This document shows, piece by piece, positions 1 to 13,500 of a stretch of DNA of 64,000 bases; position 1 is the first letter of the stretch, and every line of letters begins with the position of its first letter. The DNA is taken from NCBI GenBank assembly GCA_002946415.1, contig NJPS01000054.1:620001-684000 (forward strand), in the 5' to 3' direction. Both the position numbers and the translations under genes were made by a program. The notes below the pieces were generated by a model. The model was not told the origin of the DNA. It saw nothing but the letters and a program-made list of their open reading frames with translations, and searched no databases. The DNA comes from Rutstroemia sp. NJR-2017a BVV2 (Eukaryota > Ascomycota > Leotiomycetes > Helotiales > Rutstroemiaceae).

Positions 1-1868
1 CCCAGTCTCAGGTACAAAACACCCCAACCACGCTCTCCAAACCTCCCAACTCCAATCTTTCCTCATACGTTGATCCGCGAACCCATACCTCGCGGCATTG
101 GATCTGTAGTTTGAGATCAGGATACGGAAGGTCGTTTGCAACTGCTGAAGAGCCGGGGGGAGGGGGTTGTCCGGGTTTTTGGTGATGGATGTTCTCGTCT
201 TCTTATGGTCGCTGTGCGGAGGATCATAAGGAGAAGGAGGTTTATACATCCTCGTATCTCCTGTAGCTTTCGGGTTCTGCATATCTGTTTCCAAGGTCGG
301 TAGGTATAGTTAAAGGGACGATGCGCTCTTCTCGTGATTGATTTTCTCTCACTCACTCCCAAAACATACCATCAAATATCAATGACAAGCACCAATCGAA
401 ATCGACTTTCGCAGAAGAAGTAGAAGCCACAAGTTTCCGCAGTTTCAATCAGTCTCGATACCAATTTCTTAAGCTCCAAACTGTCTTTTGCTTTTGCTTT
501 TTGCTTTCCTTTCAAGGTATCCATCTCCATCTTTGTAATTTTTCCTTTCTTTGTGCGTGCACAAAGACGCCAAATGCGGATCGGATTTCGCAGACCAGAA
601 CCTAAACTTCCGAGGAAGCAGTGTTGTAGATTTGATTTATTGAGAGTCCGGTTGCTGCTGTTGAAGATGAATGAACCGAAGCTCTATTGCGGACCAGGCA
701 AGCCGACCTACCTATGTCACCAGCAACTGCAATACCATTTTCAATATGTACAACTTATAGAGCAGACACCTACATGTAACTTACTTAACGATTAAAAAAA
801 CGTCACATTCACTTGATTCAATCCAAAGGAACAAACAATTCAGTAAAGTCAGGTGTCTTATTATCCATTTAATCTCCCTGCTTTCCTATCCTATCCCTAT
901 CCTATCTGCCAATCTACCAAAGGCCATCATCGCCAACCACCACCGTATATCCTGGATATAACATCTAGAATGTCTCTGCTCTGCTCTGATCTGATCTTGG
1001 GTATCTCCATCCAACAAGCCAAACTTCCTTAAAATATTCCCCAATTCTGCTCCACCTTTAAAAAAATCGATTCACAATCACCTCCTCACTACCAAAGAAG
1101 CAAATCACCCCCCACCCCAATCGAAATCAATCACCCGTCCATTAAGAAAGATGAAAGACGCCTCCTTATCCTATCCCAATCCCAACCATTCCCTCCATAC
1201 CGATCCCATCCGCACCCGATGCATTGCCAGATCTATTTCTCCGTGTGAGAAGTAGCAAGCAACGAATACCATTCAATTATCTCTCAAGCCCCCATTTTTG
1301 TTGATTGACCCGAAATGACCAGAATGTGCTGTGCAAGAAGGGTATGAAGAAAACACTTAAAAACTTTCCGCCAAAAACAAAAGAAAAAGATGTAAAATCC
1401 ACTCCTTTCAACCGATTGTCCTTCCTTTTTTTGTTGCTTTCTTTTCGAGTCACCAGTTCTTCCTCTCATCGATTAAATCAATTCCCAAGGTAGAGTGCGC
1501 CCCGACAAGAAACAAAGGAAAGAAAGAGAGTTTGGGTTGAGCTGAAGAGCAGTGGGTGCATTGTGTGTATATGCGGACGAGTGTTGTAATAAGAAACGCT
1601 AGAACGACAAAATATAATGTGTTGAAATAGAATAAAAACCAAAGACTCGCTAATGCCAAATATTTTCGATGGAAACGCTGATGCTGCAAGGACGATGAAA
1701 TCGCAAGATTTTAGGCTTATGATCGACGTCGACGAAATAAAGGACGAACTTTTGCACAATCAACACAAATTGCGGTACATGTGAGAGTCTGGTATGGTAA
1801 ATTGTTCGAGATCGAAGTGAGAAGGGTGTTGAGGTTGGAGCATCGAACAATTGGGAATGAGATCAGGT
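1..1868. other. gene-free flank 3' of the cyclin gene
   Basis: No reading frame here is convincing. The stretch is pyrimidine-rich with short CCTATC-type runs near 885-910. The cyclin gene, read leftward, ends at 1869, so the right part of this stretch should hold its 3' UTR. The left part could be the promoter of a gene outside the window. I see nothing else. Confidence 0.5.
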
Positions 1869-3152
1869 TTATTGTTGCATGACGACATCTTGCGATTGGT
1901 AGGTCTGTTGCGTTGGGAATTGTGATTGCTGCTGTTGACTAAATTGCATCTGGGCCTGTGGAGTGGGTGTGATCGGACATCTAGGTGCTGATGTTTGATA
2001 ACCTTTGACCTCATTTGAAGTAACTGCACCGAAGTATTCCCCTTCCGGTGTGATTGGTGGGGTCAGGTAACCATTGATAACATGTTGTCCATAAACCTTT
2101 TGGGGAGTGCTGTAGACATCGTGTTGCATCGACTTTGGCATTGCGGATGGTTCGGCCGGTGGTGTTGGAGGAGTAACGTGGCATTGGCTCATAGCCGCTT
2201 GTTGTAATAAGAACCTTCGGAGAACTTCGGATACTCGGGAGAGATGAGGGGAAGCGTACTTCCTGGCGAGGACTGAGGAAGGTTGGTTGAGTTGGCGGGA
2301 GAGACTCAACATTAACTCTGAGTCCACTTGTCCGTAGGTGTCGATCTCTGGGCAGCCAAGGATATCTCTGGATAGTGCTAACGAAGCACGTGCCATGGCG
2401 GAAGGTTTGATTGAGACGAATTCTTTGTGGTACAATGCCATTTCGCAGATGTACCATGACAAGTGCTCGACGGTCATGTCGTCATATTCGGGTCCCTCCA
2501 ATAAAGCAAGCTGTAACCAGCTATCAACAGTAGGGTGACCGATCATCCACTCCAACGTATTCAGGACGTGCCACTCCATTTGGGTGAACATCTCCTCGTC
2601 GTATAATGAACAGCACATGGATTTCAACTCTCGAATCATTGGCACACGCTCCTTCTTGTCTCCATACTTAGCAGCAATGAGGAGAGCAGCACATCCGACC
2701 AATTGGTAATGTCTCTTGTAAACGACGCGGCGCGAGCAGTATCGATCGAGGAGGTTAACGGCAAGGTGGAGTGTTTCCGGAAGAAGTTGGAAGGCGGAGT
2801 GAGCTTCAATCAGGAAGTCGATAAGATATGGTCGCATGAACCATTGAATCTCTTGCTGAATCTCAATTGAGGCGACGTCTGGCATGGTTGTTTCCTAGTT
2901 AGAAATAAAATTAGTATGAGACTCTAGCATGCTCCAAAGACCAGATCAACTAACCTCCATCTGCGCCATGTGATCAATTATATCGTCCATGTAAGCATCA
3001 CAAGCCTGTCGAGATAACTCATTTGCCATAGCTTCTTGCCTCCTTCGTCCCATCATCTTGATGTATTCTTGCGAGTTTGGGCGAGGTTGTTGGGATTGCT
3101 GAGGGCAGGCATCCTCCACGAAGAAAGTATCGCAAGGTTGATTGTACGACAT
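1869..3152 (-). CDS. G1/S cyclin (Cln/Puc1 type)
   Basis: Predicted 407-residue G1 cyclin, the activating partner of the cell-cycle CDK at Start. Exons are 3152-2955 and 2894-1869; the 60-bp intron has donor GTTAGT and a TACTAAT branch site, and the junction is in phase 0. The cyclin N-terminal box covers about residues 75-205 and carries the typical MRPYLIDFLIEAH, NLLDRYCSRR and AAKYGDKKERVP segments, with the cyclin C-terminal fold after it. The tail is rich in Pro, Gln and Thr and has several TP sites (TPPTPPAEP, YLTPPITPEG), plausible CDK/PEST-type turnover signals. The start was chosen because the next in-frame Met lies after the intron and would cut off the leader helix. The family call is firm; which yeast cyclin (CLN or puc1) it matches best is not decided. 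Confidence 0.92.
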
Positions 3153-3470
3153 TTTGAAGGTGGTGTTGTAAGTTATTGAGGAAGTGGTGGTTGAGTGGAA
3201 GTTGGTAGTAGGAATGAATGGACGTCAAGTTCTCCGGGAGCTTCGACCTGACAGTGACTGTAGATAGACACTGGAATTGTTGGGTTCTTCTGTAAAGGAA
3301 TGTATAGTATCGTTCAGTAGATAGAACAATACAGCAGTTGGATTGTATTAAATTATTAGTGAGTGTAGTTGTACTATAGTCGAAAATGAATGGCAATGGC
3401 TAGTAAAAGCGCAAAGAGTAAAAGTTGAAATCCTTGAAAGTCGATATCGGCTTAGAGCGGGTGAATATCA

Positions 3471-3480
3471 CTTTATAAGA
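3471..3480 (-). promoter_or_regulatory. possible TATA element of the cyclin gene
   Basis: The minus strand reads TCTTATAAAG here, about 320 bp upstream of the cyclin start codon. It is the nearest TATA-like sequence and would give a leader of roughly 300 nt. Function is inferred only from position and sequence. Confidence 0.3.
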
Positions 3481-4990
3481 GATCTCGGATAGATTCTAAC
3501 GAATGGTGAATTGCAAGATTAGCAAGATTCAGAGCCAAGAAAGTGGAGTACTGCAGAAGACTGGGAAAGCTGCCTTGAAGGGGAGGGGAAGGGAGGAGGG
3601 ATGTTTCTAAAGAATTCGGAAGCAAGATCGAGACTCACCAGAGGTAGATTCTCCTAGTCGAAAATTGTCTGGACGAATGGGTCGAGGAGGTTGCCGTGAA
3701 AATGTGTTAATATTCTCCGGATGCGAAAGATGGGATGAACGAGTAAACGTCTCCGACCTTTGGCTATGCAGGCTCGAATCTGAGAAACTTGTGGTGATTA
3801 CGTGCCGAGTTTCGGGGAATCTGAGGAACGTGGAGGCGTGGAAGAATGTTGAACACAGAGATGCGCGACGGTTGGCATGTAAATGCTAACTAAGTAAGGG
3901 GAGAGGGTTAAATGTCAGTTCAATGCCTCTCTCTTTTTATAGTGTGAGGGGAGGATGTGAATTGGTTATTAGAGAGAGGAAGAGTGGGCGAGGAAAAGAG
4001 TGGATTGGGTTGAATGGAGATGGAGACGGAGGACGGTAGGGAAACAGGATGAAGAAATGCATAAAAGTGCCAGGTTCCAGCTCACAATTGAAGTTGTCGA
4101 GTATCTGAGCTTTCAATTGTGGAGCCAAATTTAACTCCTTGCCAAAAAGGAGTTAAGATGGAAATTGAGATTGGCACCGAGGTAAGAAGAATAGAGCCGC
4201 TTTGGAACAATTGAGAAAAAAATAGTTATTACCTCGAAACAATGAGCAGAATTGAGAAACGCTGTGGCAGAAATAAACAGTGCGAGTGTTCTTTTTTTGG
4301 GAGGGGCTTTGCGGGTTTTCTAAGGAAGGTCGAGGAAACGATTATTTGTATGTGGTTCTTGGCGGGTATCGGTGAGGTAAGAGAGAAGCGTCGAGTGTGG
4401 AGACGGAGACGGAGCTTTCGATGTCGAATTGAATTCTTTTGAACAATTGGTGACTATGTTCTCGAAGGATTCGATTCAATTCAAGGAACGGTAGTCTTCG
4501 TGATGTCGACTTTTGAGGGTGGTAGTGGTGAGGGAGGGATATTAGGTAGGTGAGTTCTGATGTCTGTTAATCCTCCTTGGAATTGAGTATGTAGTTGACA
4601 GTTATGGACAAGTCGTGTGGAAGATCCGAAAGCAGATACGAATGCTGGGTAGGTCGAGGTCAAGGTCGAGGTCGATGGAGCTTCAATCTAGCAAAGTTCA
4701 CTGGACAGTCTTCCCCAATGCAGAAATCGGAATCTTTTTGCGAGCTTTTTTCGAGCTTCAGCATAACAGGGTGTCAATTAAATCGAGACCTCTTTGGTTC
4801 CTTCGAATGATGGATCATAGGAAGGGATTTCAGAGGAGAAAGAGGAAAGAGAAATCGAGAAATGAGGGAGTTCGGAGGAGATAAAAGAGGAGGGGAAAAA
4901 AGAAGGATGAAGATTCAAGGAGTGACTGATGAGAATCGAGAGGTGAATGTAAGAAAGTAGTTTTACTAGTGGAGTGGACGTGTGAGTAGT

Positions 4991-5035
4991 AAGTACAGAG
5001 CGAAGGCGTAGTAACTTTTCGCGTACTCTGTACTT
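4991..5035. repeat. perfect 10-bp inverted repeat
   Basis: AAGTACAGAG at 4991-5000 is the exact reverse complement of CTCTGTACTT at 5026-5035. Inside it GCGAA and TTCGC can extend the stem. It could be a hairpin or a dimeric protein-binding site about 1.8 kb upstream of the cyclin start. Confidence 0.6.
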
Positions 5036-5054
5036 CGTATGGTATGGTAAGGTG

Positions 5055-5107
5055 GTAAGGTCAGGGAAGGTCAGTTCAGGTAAGGTCAGTTCAGGTAAGG
5101 TCAGGTA
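5055..5107. repeat. 15-bp direct repeats
   Basis: The unit TAAGGTCAGTTCAGG occurs whole at 5081-5095, with one change at 5066-5080, and as the partial copy TAAGGTCAGG at 5096-5105; a related copy lies at 5056-5065. The core AGGTCA recurs at 15-bp spacing directly after the inverted repeat, so the two may form one regulatory block. Confidence 0.65.
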
Positions 5108-7524
5108 GCCGGGCTGGGCGTGCGTGGGTGTGGGCGCGGTGGGTGTGTGCCAGTGCCAGTGTGGGATACGCTTCTACTAACAGAATTCTAAGAACTAAGG
5201 ACTAACTAAGAACTTCACAAGACCGGACCTACTTCAAAGTAAGAGCATCGTCTCCCCCAAGCTAGAGGAACCACGAGCTGGGAATAGAAGAGGGTCTGAG
5301 GAGTGCGACGAGCGCATTAGGTATAGTCGGCAGATTATTACTTTTGGAGCTGGGACTTGGATCTTGCCCTTGTTTGGCTTTGGGCGAAAGGCAGGCAGGG
5401 AGCGTTGCGCTTTCTGTGCGTTTCCTGTGCGTCTTCGCTTCATCATTTTCATAAGTTTCTTCATAATTCGACCCGGAGTACCTCGAATCCAAGGCACGGC
5501 TGCTCTTCGTCGCTCCTCATCCAGTCATTCTCGTAATGTGCTCCCCCGGCCATCCTAGCAGCAGCACCTCAGAGCGCGTTCATTGCCTCGTGCCCCTTGG
5601 CTCTGTGGTCCTCTTAATAACTTCTAGCACAGGAGGACTAAGGGCTACGTAAGGTCAACAAGAGGCGACGCGGGAGTCGCTCTTCTGGTGTTTCCGCCGT
5701 GTGATTGGTGAATGGGCTAAAAGATTAGAACATGGGTAGGCATCACGGATGAATGTTCCTTTCTTCGCTGGCTAGCACCGAAGCGGTTTAGAGATGGGCA
5801 GACACAAGATTGAACCTCCTAAGCGATACTGCAAAGAGTAAGGCAGGAGAGCCGTGGAAAATGGGCGGGAAATGGAACTGGCAACGGAACTGGGAGAAAA
5901 AGGTACAAGCTCGCACTTCGAAGCTCCGAGTTTCATGGTTTGGAAGCTTCCTACGCTTTCTTAACTGCTCTGGGTTTGGGGCCGACGTGCAAGTCGCAGA
6001 AAGTACGGGGAATGGCAAATTGAGACGGACGGTCCTGACCAGAGTTCGAGAAGACGATCGCGCGTTTGGACCATTTCATTGGAGGAGCAGAAGATCACGT
6101 AGGTGTTGCAGGTATGGTAGGCTAATCTCTGAAGTTGTTTGTGTGTTGCTTCATCCCCGGTATCCCTTTGTATCCCTTGTATCCGACCTCATGGGAAAGG
6201 CTGATCTACCACGCCAAAACGCGTGAGCGACGAAAATAAGTACGAAGTAGACATCCAATAATGGCTGGTGAATCCGGCAAAGTTGGCGATGCTTAGTGCT
6301 GGTGCTGGTGCTGGCTTCGTACTGGTGGTCCTGCTGCATGGATCAGAGATCATAATCGTGCGTCCGTTGATACCGACCGGTACAAAAATATGGCTCTGGC
6401 TGCTAACATTTTATGCCTTCATTATTATGCTCCATGGCCTCACTCCATCTGCAACATATCTCAGCCCATCATCGTCTGCAACTCCCTCGGCAAGTAAACC
6501 ACACACTGACCAGTGTCCAGTGACCAGTGGCTGCGGCTAAGTCCATTCTATTATTACTGTACCATCTCCATCTTCTGACTTCCGGTGTCACTACGTCGTA
6601 CCTATATTCCTTACTCACACATCGAAAGCCTCAAGCCTCAACCGGGACGTATCCACCGCATCCGTTCGTTACCGTACAATAACAAGAAGAGGAAGGAGGT
6701 CCAGGGCAGACGGTCAATTGGAACTCAACTCCACTCCGCTATTATCAAAAAATGGAAAATTCGAACACATAGGAATGAACTCCCGGTCTCTCTCACTCCA
6801 CCTTTCGACCCGACAAAAGCCAAAATAATCTCATACATTTTTATTTTGGCCCGAATCTTGTAGTCTGTGGTCTGTAGTCATAAACCCCCAACCATTCAGA
6901 GACCCAGAAGGTCGTCTGTATAATTACGGAATATCCTCCTATGTATTGTACGATATTACCAACCAACATTTGGCCGTCAATCAATCAATCCATCAATGCT
7001 GGCTTGCTCATATTGAAAAATCCCCAGCACCTGCATGTCCTTCAGCATGCATAATCCATGTCGGCCATGCAGGAAACAGACGACGGGACCCGCGGGACGA
7101 GCTCTGACTGGCCCCGTCTATCGAACTCATCCCAAGCATATAATACCACGACATATCCATTCATAACTCTCTGCCTGCTTTGCTGTCCATTGCTTTTTTC
7201 CCGCGCTCTATGAATGCCTGGGAAAATGGGGATTTGCATATGTACCGCACCGCACCGCCTCTGCTCGGTCTGGCTGAGAGAGGCGGCGATTGGGTGAGAG
7301 AGGGCGATGAAATCAAGGCATTTACACAGCACAGCACAAAGCGACTCACAAAAATACCGTGCGTGAGTGCGAACCAACTGATCAACTCAATCCCACTCAA
7401 CATGAGATCTCCAACCGAGAAGTAATTGATCATCTTGCATATACTCTAAGTGTCATACATTTATTTATTTCCCTTCCCAATAACTACATAACCATAACAG
7501 GATTTGTTTCAAGAAAACATCCTC

Positions 7525-7552
7525 ACTCACTCACTCACTCACTCACTGCCTT
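7525..7552. repeat. CACT tetranucleotide microsatellite
   Basis: About seven CACT/TCAC units in tandem. A simple repeat within the gene-poor region upstream of the cyclin. Confidence 0.7.
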
Positions 7553-10500
7553 GTCACAGTTTCTGTACCTCCTTTTATGTATCCCACTAGCAGGAACCTG
7601 TGCATATTGCGGAGATTCACCACTAACCTTATGCCTGTCGGTACCTGTCCTTTCGTCTTCGCCTTCGCCCAAAATAACGCTCACGCCGAAGTCTGCTGCT
7701 ACGCCACATGATTGATTGGATTGCAGTCGTGTGCGGGTGTATTTCCGTATCGTCATGCTATGCTATTGCTTTCTAAATGTTGGATGTTGGTTATCTTCAG
7801 GCACAGGTACAGGCCGTTTCGTACCTTTTTCCTGAATTGCTTAAGTCGTCCATTTGGTTCGTTCGTTCCATCCAATGATCTGATCTCTTCCCCTCCCCAA
7901 ACCCTAGCTTATCTCTCTCACCACTTTATGAATTTATTTCACCCAAGTATCCAAGCAGAAAGCATGACGATCAATCAGTCAGCAAGCGACCACGCAAGCT
8001 AGGCAGTTCGTCCAGCCGAAGGGGCGAATTTGATTTCTCGGCGACTGTGACTGCGCGTCGGCCGAATATCTGGTTAAGGCTTCCGAGACGCCTTGTCCTT
8101 GTTAGGAGTCAGGAGGGAGGGGGGGTGAAGTGGTATGATCAACAGCTGTTTGGTAATAGACTTGAATTGAATACACAATCCCAACACTCACTCACCAGCC
8201 ACTTCCCTCGATCCAAATCAATAACCTCCCCACAATTCCCACCCAAAGAAAGAAGAAACCGTTCGCCAAGCCCATTCAATACCATCCCGAGCTATCTATT
8301 CCCCTTCAGAGACAGTATCCCGGAATCCTTCGACGTGATCCACCTCACCGTCAAGTGAAGCACATGATCATTCTTTGAATGAATGAATGAATGGATGGAG
8401 ACCTGTACTTCTTGAATAGGTAAAGCAGGTAAAGTAAAGTGAAAACCGTTTCTCTTCTTCCGCTTTGCTGGAGTGGAGACCCGAGGATTTGGTTCGAGGG
8501 CAAGGGGGGTGTTGAGATCTAGGAACTTCGTAGGTACAGTAGCTATTGAATTAGTTAAGTTCAATAGGATGTTTATTTGTAAGTTAATAATTGTTCTTGT
8601 TGTCTATAAAGTATAATATCTCCCAATCTGCACTGAAGATCAGTATACCCATCCATCCTATCCCATCCCATCATTTATTCATAAACCTTTACTATCCTCA
8701 CAACCCACCAAACCTATGCATACACAACACCACCATCCAACCCCCATCCCAACACCCATTCCCCCTCCGCTCACACCCCCTCCCTCCCTCCGTCCCAACC
8801 GCGCCCGCTCGCTCCGCCCACTGCACCTCCAATCGGAGAAACCACTCTACGCGTCGAACCCGGATTTCTCTCTCGCGTGGCGTAGCGACGCGCCTGTCTG
8901 CATATCATCTTCGATCCTGGTGCTTGGATCCTTAGTCTCCTCAACTGATGTGCGTGGGGGCTGACCTGACCGATTTGAGGGTGTAGATATAGGGAGATTC
9001 CTGCCTATCTTTTCTCCGTGTCTGTATATGTGTTGTTATTTTTTTTGGAGGGTTTACGATTCATCGTCATCCAGCATCATATCATCGCCGTGTTTAACCT
9101 ACAGTACAGTACGCTACTGCAAATCATTGCCATTCTTTTCTTTAGGTTATTCCATTCAATCTCTCTCAAGTCCCAGCCATTGTATCGTATTTCCATGTTC
9201 GTGTCTCATCACAAACACAATCTCGGAGAAAATTTCACCAGCAAACGGTTCACCTACTATATCTGTATCTTAGTACAGACAGACGGCCCGGGGCAACCGG
9301 GAATTCGGCAGAGATTAAGTGATTGATGTGATTTGATTGTGCTGCGAAGTAAAGTCAGAGAAGGGAAGAATAAGAGAACTATTAAAATCTAACTTAACTG
9401 AACTTATTGGCAGCTTGATAAAAGCCGACTTTACATGCTGAGTCAGGTTCTGTACATACTGTAGAGTAAGGGAGATCCATTTCTCCGCAATAGAACAGCT
9501 AGCTTACTGCTGTATACTGTACAGAGTAAGTACGTACTGCAAAATTCACGCACGCGACGTCGCGGTGAGTAGGGTGGATACAATTGATACAAGTTAACTG
9601 AATAAAAACCCAACAGCCTAGACCTTAAACCCACCAAAAAAAAGGTGAAGCTATTCCCACCCTCTCACCCTCTCTTTACCACTGCGCGCCCGTTTTTAGT
9701 CTCATGCATGCAATTCTCATTCCCGCCCCACTACTCTAACGCCCAGTTACCTCATTGTCGCGAAACTACTGCATCTGGTACCTAAGTGTCCTTTTCCACG
9801 AACGCGAATCAAAAAACTGGCAGCGTTTGATTGGTCAATGGCCTATCCAGATGCATTGTACCAGCCACATGTGAGGCTGAAATAAAAGCGAAATTGCGTA
9901 GTAGCAGTGGTAGATGCATCAAATCTCGGTCGTCGCCCTCCATCTATCGCATCGCGTTGAGCACTGACACATGTAGACGAGAAAGAAGGATGAAAATTTC
10001 TGCGTTCGCGTTTTGCGCGTCTGCATATATACTTACACAAGCTTCTCCACTCAGCGGGGTTGGGGTTGGGTTTGCTTGTTCACTGGATAGAGGGATGGGA
10101 TGAGGGAAGAAGAGAACAGAAAATACTATGTATAATATGGGTTCCGCTGGCTGGCTGGCGGGCGGGGTGGAGAAAGGACCGAGCGGATCGATTTCGATTT
10201 TTCTGTGCAGTTTTTCATTCTCGTCGTTGGGTGAGCAACGGAGAAGCATCGTTCTTGTTACGTGGCTGGTATGCAGAAGAAAAATTTCTTCTCTTCTCTT
10301 CCACCTGCCTGTCTGCTTATCGAATCTTAAGGCCGGGCGGGCCGGGCGGGGAGCGGAGGTGAGATGTATGAATGAATTTTACCGGAATCGCATCACTGCA
10401 ACAGTTCGGTTTGTGAGATCCGAGATGAGAGGGTATTTTAACCGCCATCGTTATCGTTTACGAACGCAACATCGTATTTCTGCTTGAGAGATTGATGATA

Positions 10501-13500
10501 AGCAAAAGGGTAAGGTGCAAGTATTGTATTCATTACATTACATTACTTGCGCATACATACATGCATAGGAAATTACGCACGTGAGTCGGGGGTGTTCATC
10601 TCCGAATTGATGAAACGAAACAAACATATTCGTCTCCCGTTTCGTTTCATCTAACTCATTTTTCTCCTCTCAATATGTGATATTTTACAAGACGGTTAGA
10701 TACTCCGTCCATCACATCGCATCACATCACATCACCTCATATACACCACACCGACAGATAGATAGATCTGGCCAGAAATCCAAATCGGTATTCCCCGCAC
10801 TTTGTGCAATGCTAAATATGCTATGCAGTGCAAATAAAGTTATGCTATTTATGTACCTGTGCACCCGGCGGATATTTTTATTCATGCACTCACTAACTAG
10901 GGACTAGTCCCTGGATTATAGGGTGTGGAGGTTCTAGAATATTTATTTGCTAGTTAATGGATGGATGGATGGGTGGGTGAAACTTGTCTTTGGTACCTAC
11001 TTATCGATTTTTTTTTGTTCTATTTCGGTTTTTATTGTTGGGGTAGAGTGGGTGATGCTGTCTCGGAAGAGAGAGGCGTGAGAGGGTCGAGGGAGTGAGC
11101 GAGTGAGGTTGTTGTCTTGGGGGTGTTGGAGATATTGAATGGATGAATGTACAAAGATGTCATGGGAAGTGGGATGCGGATACCGGGGGGTTGGAAGTGA
11201 ATATGGGGTTGGAGGCAAACATACAACATACTGAGTGAGTGAAGGTAGGAGGATTTAAGGGGAGACAAAAACGGTTACTTTGTGCTGCGTGACGGTTGGG
11301 TGAGTATCTTACTGTATGTATGTAAATCCCTAAGCTTATTCAACACTGTCCAGCAATTTATAGCCTACATGAATGGCTTACCACATGTCGTAAACGTCTC
11401 ATATCCCTCAATCCGGATCCTATAGAAGAGAATCCCGAGCGGGGACGTGCCGTTTTGTCCTTTTGTCCTATTTTGCGATCCTCATAAGTTAACTTATATG
11501 ATATGATATAATATAATATAATATAATATAACATCCTCCAGCTTTCACCGTGCGGAGTAAGGGAGCAGACACCTACTGTACACTACCGAGACGACCTACA
11601 TAAGTGGTGATGAAAAGCGGGAATCGTGGCGTCTGAATATTGACCGTGTGCATTCGCCAAATATTGAGCACCAAGAAAAAAAAATCTTGTCATGTATGTA
11701 TATGTTCGGGCCTTTCGTTTTGTGTGAGATTTCTTGCAGATACGTGAAAGGATTATTGCTGTTGGTGCAGTGCAGCGCGCCGATTAAGAGCATAAGGATG
11801 GATCAATGCTTGTAAGATCATCCAAAGTATGTAAGGTAAGAGGCAGGAGGAAATAAAACCACTCAAACGATAATCATGTTCCAAGCCCCCGTCTCCACTC
11901 ACCGTGTATGTATTGTCTTGACTCTTCGTCATCGTGTGTGCGTGTGTGTGAGGTGAGTATATCAAACCTTTCTCTGCCTCGCCGCGTCCCAAATAGCTGC
12001 GTGTGAAATCCATCCAAGCGTATGCGGCTCAAACGCCGTCCTTGGGGGCGTGTGTTTGTGAAATTTTAATTGGGAACATGACGTTTGGAATCTGCATTGG
12101 CGGAGCAGCAGATTGGTTCGCAAGGAAGGAAGTTTTGTGTGAAAAATGTAACTGCAACTGCATTGGCGTCGGGGGGGGGCTCAGATCAGATTCTACTGGG
12201 TGCGGCAGAGTTTGCGGCTTGGGATACGCGTGAGAACGTGACGTGATTTAATTGAGGAGCAGACGTGATGGACGCGCTCGACGCGATTGATTGATTGAAA
12301 AACTGGTTTCGAGATTGCGTTGGGGGCGAGCAACGTGAATTGGCGTGGGAGGGGAGTGGAGTGGTAGGGGAGCGCGTTCATGCAGATGGATTGATGCATG
12401 GAGATGCAGGATAGGAGGTCTTTGCCTGTAAACGACGAACGAGCGGACGACCAGGCTAGGTTTAGGTGAAAGCGCTGATGTGGAGCGAGTTTGATGCAGT
12501 GAGGTGCAATGAGGTGCAGCACTTTAGCTGGCGATGATGACGGCGCAGGATTTGGTTTTTCCTTAAGTAGTGGGGTAAAAGGGGTTGATGCTCTTTGCTC
12601 CTAAAGAGAGCTTGCATAAGACGGATAAATTAATGCAGATCTGAATAAGGGTATCTAGTGCATAGATATATGCAGATGCCTGTCTGTATATCTCCAGATA
12701 TTTTTGGATGAATGAATATATTATGCAGGTGTAGAGTCTTGATTTGTGTGGCATATTAATATGTGTATATCTTCATCTCCATCTGCAACCCTCATCTGCG
12801 TTCAAGACCCTGAATGACTTGAGTGCGTTTATTGTTTATTGTTTTACACCAAACAAAATCAATGGTGCTGCCGATCAGCCAGCAAACCGATCGACCGGTT
12901 CCAAAAAGACCATTATGATCAGCAATCACTTGTGACCACCGCAAGGACCTCGTCTTGTCCTGACAAACTTGAAAATCCAGAACATGCGGAATGGAATGCT
13001 TGAATCGCTGATGCAATATGTGCTTCCATTACTCAGTTAGAGCGAGCGAGGGAAAAACCAAAAACCAAAACCAACACCAAAAATAAAACCAATTCTCGTG
13101 GCCGGACAACCAGAGATGTACGTACGTGTATCATGACGATTTCTGCTCAGACATACGAAGGGAAATACTGAGTTGGGAGAAATTCGCCGACGCTCCCGTA
13201 CTTCAGTGCGCAGTAGTCGTAGTCGTAGTCATGTCAAATCAGGTAGGAATCCATCAACCCGTTACATCTGTCTCTTAGTACAGACGGACACACAGGCAAG
13301 CAATCACAGTTACAGTCACAGTCACAGTGATGTATCCATCTTCCGCGGAACACGCACCTCCTAGCCCTAAGGTAAGAATGGACATTCAGCAGTCCGTCTG
13401 TTCGCAGCTACCGTATGTCGGATTCCTATGGATAAAACATCCAGTCAGCCTCGTCGCGAATCTCTCACGTCGCGGCCACGGTATCACGGTCGTATTCTCG

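Noticed and set aside
10128..10487. 119-codon plus-strand frame in the gene desert
   Set aside because: Overlaps other frames, no domain and no conserved features.
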